Below are positions 1-6,132 of a stretch of DNA of 6,137 nt, piece after piece. The DNA lies in NCBI GenBank assembly GCA_027483785.1, contig JAIXTU010000059.1:1-6137 (forward strand). The letters are read 5' to 3'. Numbering within the stretch: position 1 is the stretch's first letter; the number at the start of each line of letters is the position of its first letter. A model generated the notes under the pieces. It was given only the letters and a program-made list of their open reading frames with translations. It made no database searches and was not told the origin of the DNA. A program made the translations under genes and the position numbers. This DNA is from Flavobacterium sp. (GTDB lineage: Bacteria; Bacteroidota; Bacteroidia; Flavobacteriales; Flavobacteriaceae).

Positions 1-581
1 CAAAATACATTAACCGCGAAGTGCAACCTGAAGACGCCGATTGGTACCAAACCATTTATGCTAAAGAAGAAGGGGCTGTAGCTGCTCCAACCGCTGGTTT
101 ACACTTTTCAAAACACTTGTTGAAACGTTTGGAAATCAAAGGAATCGACTTTGCTGAGGTTACGTTACACGTAGGTCTTGGAACATTCAATCCGGTTGAA
201 GTTGAAGATCTTTCTAAGCACAAAATGGATTCGGAAGAATTGCGCATCACTCAAGAAGCGTGCGATATAGTAAATCGCGCTAAAGCAAATCGCAAGAAAG
301 TATGCGCCATCGGAACTACTTCAATGCGCGCCATCGAAAGTTCGGTTTCATCGGCAAGAACCTTAAATCCGTACGACGGTTGGACAAACAAGTTCATTTT
401 TCCACCGTACGATTTCTCAATCGCCGATTGTATGGTAACCAATTTCCACACACCAAAGTCGACCTTATTAATGATGATTTCGGCGTTTTGTGGTCACGAT
501 TTAATGAAAAAAGCCTACGAAGAAGCCGTAAAAGAACAGTACAAATTCTTCTCGTACGGCGATGCGATGTTGATTCTCTAA
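1..581 (+). CDS. queA: S-adenosylmethionine:tRNA ribosyltransferase-isomerase, 5'-truncated by window edge
   Basis: This is the C-terminal part of QueA, the cytoplasmic enzyme that transfers and isomerises the ribosyl group of S-adenosylmethionine onto preQ1-modified tRNA to give epoxyqueuosine. The reading frame is open from base 3 with no start, so the gene begins outside the window. The visible 192 residues are a little over half of the usual length of about 345. Family motifs seen, numbered from base 3: AAPTAGLHF (27-35), HVGLGTFNPV (56-65), AIGTTSMRAIES (102-113), NFHTPKSTLLM (147-157), and the typical ending FFSYGDAMLIL. The GTG at 21 is an internal valine: the codons before it read KYINRE, as expected for the family. 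A strong terminator 22 bp after the stop separates it from kynU. The assignment is secure; only the N-terminal half is unseen. Confidence 0.96.
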   Translation, partial: KYINREVQPEDADWYQTIYAKEEGAVAAPTAGLHFSKHLLKRLEIKGIDFAEVTLHVGLGTFNPVEVEDLSKHKMDSEELRITQEACDIVNRAKANRKKVCAIGTTSMRAIESSVSSARTLNPYDGWTNKFIFPPYDFSIADCMVTNFHTPKSTLLMMISAFCGHDLMKKAYEEAVKEQYKFFSYGDAMLIL

Positions 582-602
582 GAAGTCGGCACAACAATAT
601 TT

Positions 603-635
603 AAAAATCGAGGCAGTTTTGTCTCGATTTTTTTT
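603..635 (+). terminator. Intrinsic terminator of queA
   Basis: AAAAATCGAG (603-612) pairs perfectly with CTCGATTTTT (623-632). The stem extends inward by a G-T wobble and a C-G pair, leaving the loop AGTTTT (615-620). The 3' arm runs into eight consecutive T (628-635). It lies 22 bp after the queA stop and ends transcription there, so kynU needs its own promoter. Because the stem is A-rich at its foot and T-rich at its end, it could also work weakly in the opposite direction. Confidence 0.9.
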
Positions 636-672
636 ATGTTTTACTGCTCATGGATTTCAGTGACATTTTGTG

Positions 673-688
673 CGATTTTCAAAAATCG
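673..688. promoter_or_regulatory. Palindrome in the kynU leader, possible operator
   Basis: CGATTTT (673-679) and AAAATCG (682-688) form a perfect 7-bp inverted repeat with a 2-bp centre. It sits in the roughly 145-bp stretch between the queA terminator and the kynU start, about 90 bp before that start, where a regulator of the operon could bind. No clean flavobacterial promoter (TTG, then TAnnTTTG) is visible. The nearest -7 resemblance is TATTTTTA (about 752-759) with only a weak upstream partner. The palindrome is A+T-rich and similar in sequence to the terminator arm, so it could be chance. The regulatory role is inference. Confidence 0.3.
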
Positions 689-779
689 ATTGCGAGAAAA
701 TAGTTTTTTGAAATTCTTGCGCAGATTTCAGTTCAAAATCGTGCTTATCACTATTTTTACGCCACTTCAATCGAAAATT

Positions 780-2048
780 ATGGTATTTGAAAATACGCTC
801 GAATTCGCACAAAAACTCGATGCTCAAGATGCATTAGCACCGTATCGTCAGCAGTTTATCTTTCCGCAGCACAACGGTAAAAACGTAGTGTACTTTACGG
901 GAAATTCGTTGGGTTTACAACCAAAATCGGCACAAAAATTTGTTAACGACGTCATGAACGACTGGGCAAATCTGGCCGTTGAAGGTCATTTTTACGCCGA
1001 AAAACCATGGTGGGATTATCACGAACGTTTTGCCGAACCGCTTTCGAAAATCGTTGGAGCCAAACCGTCGGAAATTACGGTAATGAACACGCTTACCGTG
1101 AATTTACATTTGCTCATGGCAAGTTTTTACCGACCCAATGCAATGCGTTATAAAATTATTTGTGAAGAAAAAGCGTTTCCTTCCGATCAGTACATGATTC
1201 AATCGCAAATTCAATTTCACGGATTTACAACCAGTAAAGCGCTTGTGGAAGTGAAAAAACGCGAAAACGAACACCAGCTGCGCATCGAAGACATTTTTGC
1301 TACAATCGATGCACACGCCAACGATACGGCTCTGTTGCTCATGGGCGGCGTAAACTACTACACCGGGCAAGTATTCGACATGCAAACCATTACCAAATAT
1401 GCCCAAGATCGTGGAATTGTTGTGGGCTGGGATTTAGCACACGCGGCCGGAAACATCGAAATACAACTACACGACTGGAACGTTGATTTTGCTGCATGGT
1501 GTTCGTACAAATACATGAATTCTGGGCCGGGAAATGCATCGGGCTGTTTTGTACACGAACGCCACCACAAAAGTAATTTACCGCGATTAGCTGGTTGGTG
1601 GGGACATAACAAAGAACGTCGTTTTAAAATGGAACCCGAGTTCGATCCAGTACAAGGCGCCGACGGTTGGCAGGTCAGTAATTTACCTATTTTATCACTT
1701 GCGCCGTATTTGGCTTCGGTGGAGCTTTTTGCAGAAGTAGGAATGCCTGCGCTCGTTGCCAAACGCGATAAAATCACAGCCTATTTGGAATTTATTTTAA
1801 ACGACGTTGCCAAAAAAACGAACGGCAATTTCGAAATCATAACGCCCGCAGCACGTGCCTCGCAACTATCGGTTTTTCTGCACGGGCAAGGTCGAAAGTT
1901 ATTCGATTATTTAATGAAAAACGGCGTTATCACCGATTGGCGCGAACCAAATGTAATCCGACTAGCTCCTGTACCGCTGTATTGCAGCTACGAAGATATG
2001 TTTCGATTCGGAGAAATTTTAACGGCGGGAATTCAAGAAATCAATTAA
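780..2048 (+). CDS. kynU: Kynureninase (PLP-dependent)
   Basis: Kynureninase is a cytoplasmic PLP enzyme that cleaves L-kynurenine to anthranilate plus alanine, or 3-hydroxykynurenine to 3-hydroxyanthranilate, in tryptophan degradation and de novo NAD synthesis. The 422-residue product matches the usual family length. Motifs: GNSLGLQP (41-48), MNTLTVNLHLL (102-112) and FPSD (133-136) near the cofactor phosphate and ring; D218 and H221 in GWDLAHAAGN; the Schiff-base lysine K244 in CSYKYMNSGPG; GWWGH (272-276); GADGWQVSN before the C-terminal domain. An in-frame ATG at 636 would add 48 residues, but that part is not family-like and begins directly after the terminator T-run, so the start at 780 is preferred. 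The upstream DNA is A-rich with no Shine-Dalgarno sequence, normal for Bacteroidota. It is the first gene of a three-gene operon, 6 bp before the next start. Whether the substrate is kynurenine or its 3-hydroxy form cannot be told. Confidence 0.96.
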   Translation: MVFENTLEFAQKLDAQDALAPYRQQFIFPQHNGKNVVYFTGNSLGLQPKSAQKFVNDVMNDWANLAVEGHFYAEKPWWDYHERFAEPLSKIVGAKPSEITVMNTLTVNLHLLMASFYRPNAMRYKIICEEKAFPSDQYMIQSQIQFHGFTTSKALVEVKKRENEHQLRIEDIFATIDAHANDTALLLMGGVNYYTGQVFDMQTITKYAQDRGIVVGWDLAHAAGNIEIQLHDWNVDFAAWCSYKYMNSGPGNASGCFVHERHHKSNLPRLAGWWGHNKERRFKMEPEFDPVQGADGWQVSNLPILSLAPYLASVELFAEVGMPALVAKRDKITAYLEFILNDVAKKTNGNFEIITPAARASQLSVFLHGQGRKLFDYLMKNGVITDWREPNVIRLAPVPLYCSYEDMFRFGEILTAGIQEIN

Positions 2049-2054
2049 AAAAGC

Positions 2055-3131
2055 ATGACAAAAGAACAAATTTTAGCCACATTCGATCCCTCACAACCCG
2101 GAGCCGCACAAGGACAATTATTCGGACTCCCGTTTTCGGCCGATCAGAGCGAAATTGTGGTAGTTCCGGCACCTTGGGAAGCAACCGTAAGTTACGGAAG
2201 TGGCGCTTCCGACGGCCCTGAAGCGGTTTTAGAAGCCTCTTATCAGGTCGATTTACACCATCAAAAATTTCCCGATTTGTGGAAATTAGGAATCCATTAC
2301 GACAATGAAAATGCAGCTAAATGGAAGTCGGATTCGGATAGAGCCAAAGAACTAGCGCAAAACGTAATCGAGGCTTTGGAATCGGGAAAAAATTTAGCTG
2401 ATTTCCCCGAATTAGAATCGGATTTAGCCGCCGTTAACCAAGCTTCTGAACAATTTAATCAAGAAGTTGAAAACCGCTGCGCTCATTGGTTAGGTCAGAA
2501 TAAATTGGTTGGTTTTTTAGGAGGAGATCACGCTACGCCTTACGGCTACTACAAGGCTTTGGCGGCAAAATTTGGCAGTTTCGGAATTTTGCACCTCGAT
2601 GCGCACATGGATTTACGAATTGCCTACGAAGGTTTTACTTACAGTCACGCTTCGATCATGTATAATACCTTGCAACTACCTGAAGTTGAAAAGCTTGTGC
2701 AAGTGGGAATTCGCGATTTTTGCGAACAAGAAGTTAGCGTAGCTCGCAAACATCAAGTAGTGGTTTTCACCGATACCGATATGAAGGAAGCAGCTTTTGC
2801 TGGAACGACTTGGCGTGAGCAATGCGACCAAATTATCGCTGAGCTTCCGCAGCGCGTGGTTATTAGTTTCGATATCGATGGCATGTATCCGTGGTATTGT
2901 CCGAATACAGGAACACCCGTTCCAGGCGGCTTTTCTTTTGAACAAGCGGCGTATTTGCTGAGCGAAGTTGTACATTCTGGTCGCGAACTTATTGGTTTTG
3001 ATTTGGTAGAAGTAGCGCCAGGCGACGATGATTGGGATGGAAACGTTGGAGCGCGCATGTTGTTTAATATGTGCGGTCTTCTCGCGAAAGCGAACGGAAA
3101 ACCCGTTGGCGAACCTATTAAATTCCAATAA
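2055..3131 (+). CDS. Arginase/agmatinase-family (ureohydrolase) metallohydrolase
   Basis: This is a cytoplasmic, probably dinuclear-manganese enzyme of the ureohydrolase superfamily, which hydrolyses guanidino or formimino compounds (arginine, agmatine, guanidinobutyrate, formiminoglutamate). All six expected metal ligands are visible: H159 in GGDHATPYG, D182, H184 and D186 in LDAHMD, and D273 and D275 in SFDID. The conserved glutamate E319 follows in DLVEVAP. The N-terminal PAPWEATVSYGSGASDGP (38-55) fits the agmatinase-like branch. At 358 residues it is longer than the usual 300-320, mainly because of a charged segment at about 84-150. One oddity: the family's DxDxLDP reads DIDGMYP here, so a conserved aspartate before the proline is tyrosine (Y278). 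The substrate is not predictable, and calling it arginase, agmatinase or HutG would overreach. It starts 6 bp after kynU and ends 3 bp before the acylase gene. Confidence 0.9.
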   Translation: MTKEQILATFDPSQPGAAQGQLFGLPFSADQSEIVVVPAPWEATVSYGSGASDGPEAVLEASYQVDLHHQKFPDLWKLGIHYDNENAAKWKSDSDRAKELAQNVIEALESGKNLADFPELESDLAAVNQASEQFNQEVENRCAHWLGQNKLVGFLGGDHATPYGYYKALAAKFGSFGILHLDAHMDLRIAYEGFTYSHASIMYNTLQLPEVEKLVQVGIRDFCEQEVSVARKHQVVVFTDTDMKEAAFAGTTWREQCDQIIAELPQRVVISFDIDGMYPWYCPNTGTPVPGGFSFEQAAYLLSEVVHSGRELIGFDLVEVAPGDDDWDGNVGARMLFNMCGLLAKANGKPVGEPIKFQ

Positions 3132-3134
3132 AAA

Positions 3135-5450
3135 ATGAAAAAGCTGTTGTATTTCCTCGGAGCAATTGTGGTGCTGGTTCTCATAGCCGCACTCTGCATT
3201 TACTTACATTTTAAACCGTCGTATTCGGGAACTGCCGAACTGCCCGGTTTAGAAAAGGAAACAACAGTATATTACGATACGTATGCCGTGCCACATGTTT
3301 ACGCGTCGGGCGAAAAAGATGCGTTATACGCTCTCGGATTCTTACATGCAAAAGAGCGTTTGTGGCAAATGGAATTACTCCGACGAATCGGGAAAGGAGA
3401 ATTAGCAGCTATGTTTGGTGCGCCAGCTTTGAAAGCCGATCAGTTTTTTCTTTCCATTGGATTGAATGCTAATAGCGAAACAATTGTAAAATCGCTCGAT
3501 GTTAATGCGCCCGAATACCAATTAACTCAAGCGTATTTGCAAGGCGTAAATCACTATTTGGCAAGCGAAACCTTACCGATAGAGTTTTCTCTTTTAGGCA
3601 TTGAAGCGCGGCCGTTTGAAATGGTCGACGTCTATAACATTTTTGGATACATGTCTTTTAGTTTCGCGATGGCACAACGCACCGATCCGTTGATGACCAG
3701 TATTGGAAAAGATTTAGGCGCAGCGTATTTGAAAGATTTTGGTTTAGATGGCAAATGGAATCAGCTTTCTAACGAAAAACTAAAGACACTGCAATCCGAT
3801 TTTTCAGAGATTTCTAAAGAAATTAATGAGGTGATGGAATCCATGCCCGTTGGTCCGTTTATTGGCAGTAACAGCTGGCTGATTGCACCTGAAAAAACCG
3901 CTTCGGGAAAAGTAATTTTTGAAAATGACCCGCATATAAGTTTTTCGCAACCCGGAACGTGGTACGAAACCCATTTGCACACACCTGAGTATGAAATTTA
4001 CGGGCATTATTTACCGGGAATTCCCTTTCCATTGCTCGGTTTTAATCGTCAGATGGCTTACGGATTGACGATGTTTGAAAACGACGATATCGACTTTTTT
4101 ACCGTTGAATCTGCTGATGTGAAGCTTGTAAAGTCGCACGAAATAGTTGTGAAAGATTCCACGAAAGTGTGCCTTGATTTCAAAACTTCGAAATTCGGTC
4201 CGATTGTAAACGAAACGGTGCAAAATCTGAGTAAAGATACGCCCGTTGCCATGCGTTGGATTTATTTGCAGAAACCAAATAAGTTATTGACGGCTTTGTA
4301 CGACATGTCGCACGCGAAAAGTTACCGACAGTTCAATGCTGGAAAAGCGAATATTCATGCACCTGGACTTAACGTTATGTACGGCAGCGCCAGCGATACG
4401 ATTGCGTGGACAGCCTCGGCATCTCTGTATAAATTACACGAATCGGTAAATCCGAATTTTATTTTAGATGGAACGCGCGCAACCGATACGCAAATGATTC
4501 CGATTCCGTTTGCAGAAAATCCAAGTGAGGTAAATCCGCTTTCGGGGTTTATCGCCTCGGCAAATTATGCACCAAAACCGGTTGGAACGTATGCGATTCC
4601 CGGGTATTACTTACCGCACGATCGACAGTCGCGCATCACAGATCTATTAAAATCGAAACAAAAATGGACGGCCGAAGACGTGCGCAAGATGACGTTCGAC
4701 GATGTTTCGTCCGTCAGCAAATTCTGCGCACAGCAAATCGTTTCATTAATTGATTACCAGAAATTAAATAGTGTTGAAAAAGCAGCTTACGATTTACTAA
4801 GGTCGTGGAACGGCGCGTACAATGCCGATTCAAAAGCGGCGGGCATTTATACACTTTCTTTAAGTTACATTTTCGAATATACGTTTAAAGACGAGTTAGG
4901 AGCCGAGCGTTTCGAACAATTAGTTCCCACGCATGCCTTTAAACAAAGTTTTGCGCCCTTGTTTGCCAATCCGAATTCGGTTTGGTGGGATAATCGCAAA
5001 ACACCAAAGGCCGAATCGCGGGCATTTATTGTTGCGGCAGCGTTTCAAAAAGCGGTTGCTGTCTTTCCGACTGGCACTATTTGGAAAGACGTTCACACGT
5101 TAGAAGTAGAACATCCGATTGGTAAAGTTCAGGTTTTAAGAAAGCTGTTTAATGTAGGTGGCGCCGGAATTTCAGGCGGCAACGAAGTAGTTAACAGCAT
5201 GTTGTTTTCGTACGGAACGACGTTGCCGTACCAGGTAAAAGCGGGTCCGTCTACACGGCGGGTAATCGATTTTTCCGAAATTGAAAACGCCATGGGTATT
5301 TTACCTACCGGACAATCGGGTAATCCGTTTAGCAAACATTACGACGACCAATACGATTTGTTCATCCACGGAAAATTCCGTCCGATGTTGTTAAACAAAA
5401 CGCAAATCATCAAACACAGCACGTCGTTGGTTTTGAAACCAAAACGGTAG
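3135..5450 (+). CDS. Penicillin-acylase family (S45) Ntn hydrolase, membrane-anchored or exported
   Basis: This 771-residue protein is a penicillin G acylase-type N-terminal-nucleophile amidohydrolase; relatives cleave penicillins, N-acyl-homoserine lactones or other acyl amides. A hydrophobic segment at about 4-24 after MKK acts as signal anchor or signal peptide, so the enzyme should lie outside the cytoplasmic membrane. Cys21 follows leucine, so this is not a good lipobox. The alpha region carries the family pattern ALGFLHAKERLWQMELLRR (66-84). Self-cleavage is expected at G244/S245 in PFIGSNSWLI, making S245 the nucleophile of the beta chain. The calcium-site pattern NDDIDFF (316-322) and a candidate oxyanion-hole asparagine N477 (ASANYAP) are present, followed by HDRQSRI (495-501), SGGNEVVNS (680-688) and ILPTGQSGNPFSKHYDDQ (722-739). 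It appears complete. The true substrate is unknown. It is the last gene of the kynU operon; its TAG stop overlaps the GTAG that opens a REP-like repeat. Confidence 0.93.
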   Translation: MKKLLYFLGAIVVLVLIAALCIYLHFKPSYSGTAELPGLEKETTVYYDTYAVPHVYASGEKDALYALGFLHAKERLWQMELLRRIGKGELAAMFGAPALKADQFFLSIGLNANSETIVKSLDVNAPEYQLTQAYLQGVNHYLASETLPIEFSLLGIEARPFEMVDVYNIFGYMSFSFAMAQRTDPLMTSIGKDLGAAYLKDFGLDGKWNQLSNEKLKTLQSDFSEISKEINEVMESMPVGPFIGSNSWLIAPEKTASGKVIFENDPHISFSQPGTWYETHLHTPEYEIYGHYLPGIPFPLLGFNRQMAYGLTMFENDDIDFFTVESADVKLVKSHEIVVKDSTKVCLDFKTSKFGPIVNETVQNLSKDTPVAMRWIYLQKPNKLLTALYDMSHAKSYRQFNAGKANIHAPGLNVMYGSASDTIAWTASASLYKLHESVNPNFILDGTRATDTQMIPIPFAENPSEVNPLSGFIASANYAPKPVGTYAIPGYYLPHDRQSRITDLLKSKQKWTAEDVRKMTFDDVSSVSKFCAQQIVSLIDYQKLNSVEKAAYDLLRSWNGAYNADSKAAGIYTLSLSYIFEYTFKDELGAERFEQLVPTHAFKQSFAPLFANPNSVWWDNRKTPKAESRAFIVAAAFQKAVAVFPTGTIWKDVHTLEVEHPIGKVQVLRKLFNVGGAGISGGNEVVNSMLFSYGTTLPYQVKAGPSTRRVIDFSEIENAMGILPTGQSGNPFSKHYDDQYDLFIHGKFRPMLLNKTQIIKHSTSLVLKPKR

Positions 5451-5468
5451 ACGCGCGATTCATCGCGC
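5447..5468 (+). repeat. REP-like hairpin 1, with GTAG foot overlapping the acylase stop codon
   Basis: GTAG (5447-5450) is followed after two bases by the perfect inverted repeat GCGCGAT-TC-ATCGCGC (5453-5468). A GTAG-type tetranucleotide at the foot of a GC-rich hairpin is the known hallmark of REP sequences recognised by RAYT transposases. A RAYT remnant lies 55 bp downstream, which supports this reading. There is no T-run after it, so it is not a standard terminator, though it could slow 3'-end decay of the operon mRNA. Confidence 0.7.
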
Positions 5469-5471
5469 ATC

Positions 5472-5490
5472 AATAGGCGCAAATAGGCGC
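5472..5490 (+). repeat. Tandem 9-nt direct repeat between the two REP-like hairpins
   Basis: AATAGGCGC occurs at 5472-5480 and again at 5482-5490, separated by one A. The second copy runs into the left arm of REP-like hairpin 2 by sharing GCGC. The ATAG in each copy resembles the GTAG foot of hairpin 1, so the first copy may be a broken REP unit that lost its hairpin. Confidence 0.6.
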
Positions 5491-5502
5491 GATCCATCGC
5501 GC
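5487..5502. repeat. REP-like hairpin 2
   Basis: GCGCGAT-CC-ATCGCGC is a perfect inverted repeat differing from hairpin 1 by one base in the two-base centre. It is preceded by ATAG, not GTAG. Two hairpins 34 bp apart, just before a RAYT start codon, match the usual arrangement of REP copies around RAYT genes. Confidence 0.7.
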
Positions 5503-5523
5503 AGCAAAAATCAAAAAGCCAAT

Positions 5524-5655
5524 ATGAACAAATACCGAAACAAATACCGCATTACAACGGTCCGAGCACAATGGTGGGACTACGGTTGGAACGGTTCGTG
5601 TTTCGTTACGCGGTCACCGGTTATCTTTCAAGGATTTTTCAACAACGATTATTAA
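5524..5655 (+). pseudogene. N-terminal remnant of a REP-associated tyrosine transposase (RAYT, TnpA-REP)
   Basis: ATG at 5524 opens 43 codons ending in TAA. The translation begins MNKYRNKYRI and continues RAQWWDYGWNGSCFVT, matching from memory the N-terminus of Bacteroidota RAYT proteins, which run roughly NKYRI, then WDYG, then a YFITICT-like first beta strand. After FVT at about residue 29 the resemblance is lost (RSPVIFQGFF), which suggests a small deletion or frameshift near 5613-5620. The HUH motif, the catalytic tyrosine and the rest of the usual 180-230 residues are absent, so this is a dead fragment. RAYTs are single-copy domesticated relatives of IS200/IS605 transposases that act on REP hairpins, and two such hairpins lie directly upstream. 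A short functional gene is unlikely. Confidence 0.7.
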
Positions 5656-5689
5656 AATCACCAAGCATACTAAAATCAACCATTTTTCT

Positions 5690-5704
5690 CACGTTCCCAC
5701 GTTC
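5690..5704 (+). repeat. Short direct repeat CACGTTC
   Basis: CACGTTC occurs at 5690-5696 and 5698-5704. It is part of the low-complexity DNA between the RAYT remnant and the structured element, and nothing else is recognisable in 5656-5712. Confidence 0.35.
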
Positions 5705-5712
5705 TCATTTTC

Positions 5713-5795
5713 GGGTGAGCGATAGCAGCGATATCCTTTTTGGCCTTTAAGAATTTCCACAAAACGACCGCCAAAAAGATAAAGCGGATAGCGCG
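5713..5795 (+). ncRNA. Structured intergenic element, possible flavobacterial RNA motif
   Basis: CTTTTTGGC (5736-5744) pairs perfectly with GCCAAAAAG (5770-5778) around a 25-nt loop. The flanks are related to each other: GATAGCAGCGATATC before the stem and ATAAAGCGGATAGCGCGA after it. From memory, sequences of the form GATnGnAGCG..ATCCTTTTT..AAAAAGATATAGCGGATAGC recur between genes in many flavobacteria with this orientation. This may be the family described as the Flavo-1 RNA motif, but I cannot confirm that name. The stem and its perfect pairing are seen; the RNA nature and family are inference. No promoter is evident. Confidence 0.4.
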
Positions 5796-5796
5796 A

Positions 5797-5842
5797 CGGC
5801 AGTTGCAATGCTTGTCTGCGAAGCGTTACGAAACAACTGCCG
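5797..5842. repeat. Long nested inverted repeat (hairpin)
   Basis: CGGCAGTTG (5797-5805) is perfectly complementary to CAACTGCCG (5834-5842). Inside it AATGCTT (5807-5813) pairs with AAGCGTT (5821-5827), including one T-G wobble, around the loop GTCTGCG. It directly abuts the structured element to its left and may be its 3' part. No T-run follows, so it is not a typical terminator. Confidence 0.6.
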
Positions 5843-5873
5843 GCACCCCCAAAAAATAATCTACAGAAGCTAG

Positions 5874-5891
5874 TCCCGATTTCCATTGGGA
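5874..5891. repeat. Hairpin TCCCGAT/ATTGGGA
   Basis: TCCCGAT (5874-5880), loop TTCC, ATTGGGA (5885-5891) form a 7-bp stem with one G-T wobble. Similar CCCGAT/ATCGGG hairpins are, from memory, common in Bacteroidota intergenic DNA. The role is unknown. Confidence 0.5.
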
Positions 5892-5909
5892 TTGATGAAT
5901 TCACCACTT

Positions 5910-5995
5910 AACGTGTCGTTTTTCCTCCCAAACCCACAATTCGTAGCTGCCTGAGCCTGTCGAAGGCTGGAGCAAATTTTGGTTAATGACACGTT
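5910..5995. repeat. 8-bp inverted repeat AACGTGTC/GACACGTT bracketing a repeat unit
   Basis: AACGTGTC (5910-5917) and GACACGTT (5988-5995) are perfect reverse complements 70 bp apart and enclose the first copy of the CCTGAGC repeat. They resemble the ends of a very small inserted element or the arms of a long stem, but no target duplication was found. Confidence 0.4.
5947..5968. repeat. Dispersed-type repeat CCTGAGCCTGTCGAAGG, copy 1
   Basis: CTGCCTGAGCCTGTCGAA (5947-5964) recurs at 6072-6089 with one mismatch. Within this copy AGCCT (5954-5958) and AGGCT (5964-5968) form a 5-bp stem around GTCGA. CCTTCGACAGGCTCAGG-type repeats are, from general knowledge, scattered through the intergenic DNA of many bacterial genomes, including Bacteroidota. 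Confidence 0.6.
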
Positions 5996-6038
5996 CTGTG
6001 TTTTCTTTACCAGCCAAAAATTCCACCAAATTCTGTGG

Positions 6039-6056
6039 TTTTCAGTGTTTTCAGTG
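6039..6056 (+). repeat. Tandem repeat TTTTCAGTG x2
   Basis: Two perfect, abutting 9-nt units occupy 6039-6047 and 6048-6056. The preceding TTCTGTGG looks like a decayed third unit. It belongs to the low-complexity tract that fills the right end of the window. Confidence 0.6.
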
Positions 6057-6071
6057 CGCCAAAAAAAGCCA

Positions 6072-6089
6072 CTGCCTGAGCTTGTCGAA
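6072..6089. repeat. Dispersed-type repeat CCTGAGCTTGTCGAA, copy 2
   Basis: This copy matches copy 1 at 17 of 18 positions and lies 125 bp downstream in the same orientation. The AGGCT arm that closes the hairpin in copy 1 is missing here (AAAAC follows), so this copy is partial. Confidence 0.6.
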
Positions 6090-6094
6090 AACAA

Positions 6095-6132
6095 CATCGT
6101 GCCCATCGTGCAAAACTTCGTGGAACATTGTG
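6095..6132 (+). repeat. Degenerate tandem repeat, consensus CWTYGTG x4
   Basis: CATCGTG (6095), CATCGTG (6104), CTTCGTG (6116) and CATTGTG (6126) recur at spacings of 9, 12 and 10 nt. They resemble the CTTTGTG/CTTCGTG ladders common in Bacteroidota intergenic DNA. The array probably continues past the window edge. Confidence 0.5.

Noticed and set aside
21..23. GTG at 21 as the start of a short gene
   Set aside because: The frame is open before it and the preceding residues continue the QueA sequence; it is an internal valine.
636..779. ATG at 636 as the kynU start, giving a 470-residue protein
   Set aside because: The extra 48 residues are not kynureninase-like, the codon directly follows the terminator T-run, and the 780 start gives the normal family length.
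1104..1777. Minus-strand open frames within kynU
   Set aside because: They are antisense shadows of a conserved gene with no recognisable domain. The same applies to the antisense frames in the other two operon genes and in queA.
3135..3210. Acylase as a lipoprotein with Cys21
   Set aside because: The residue before Cys21 is leucine, which does not fit a lipobox; a signal anchor or ordinary signal peptide fits better.
3135..5450. Acylase as the missing N-formylkynurenine deformylase
   Set aside because: The N-terminal export segment puts the enzyme outside the cytoplasm, away from the kynurenine pathway, and nothing in the sequence points to a formamide substrate.
5453..5502. REP-like hairpins as the operon's intrinsic terminator
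   Set aside because: Neither hairpin is followed by a T-run; the sequence after them is A-rich. The operon terminator is not identifiable.
5689..6106. Two minus-strand open frames of 72 and 78 codons in the repeat region
   Set aside because: They run through hairpins and dispersed repeats, overlap each other, and their translations look like translated repeat DNA with no domain.
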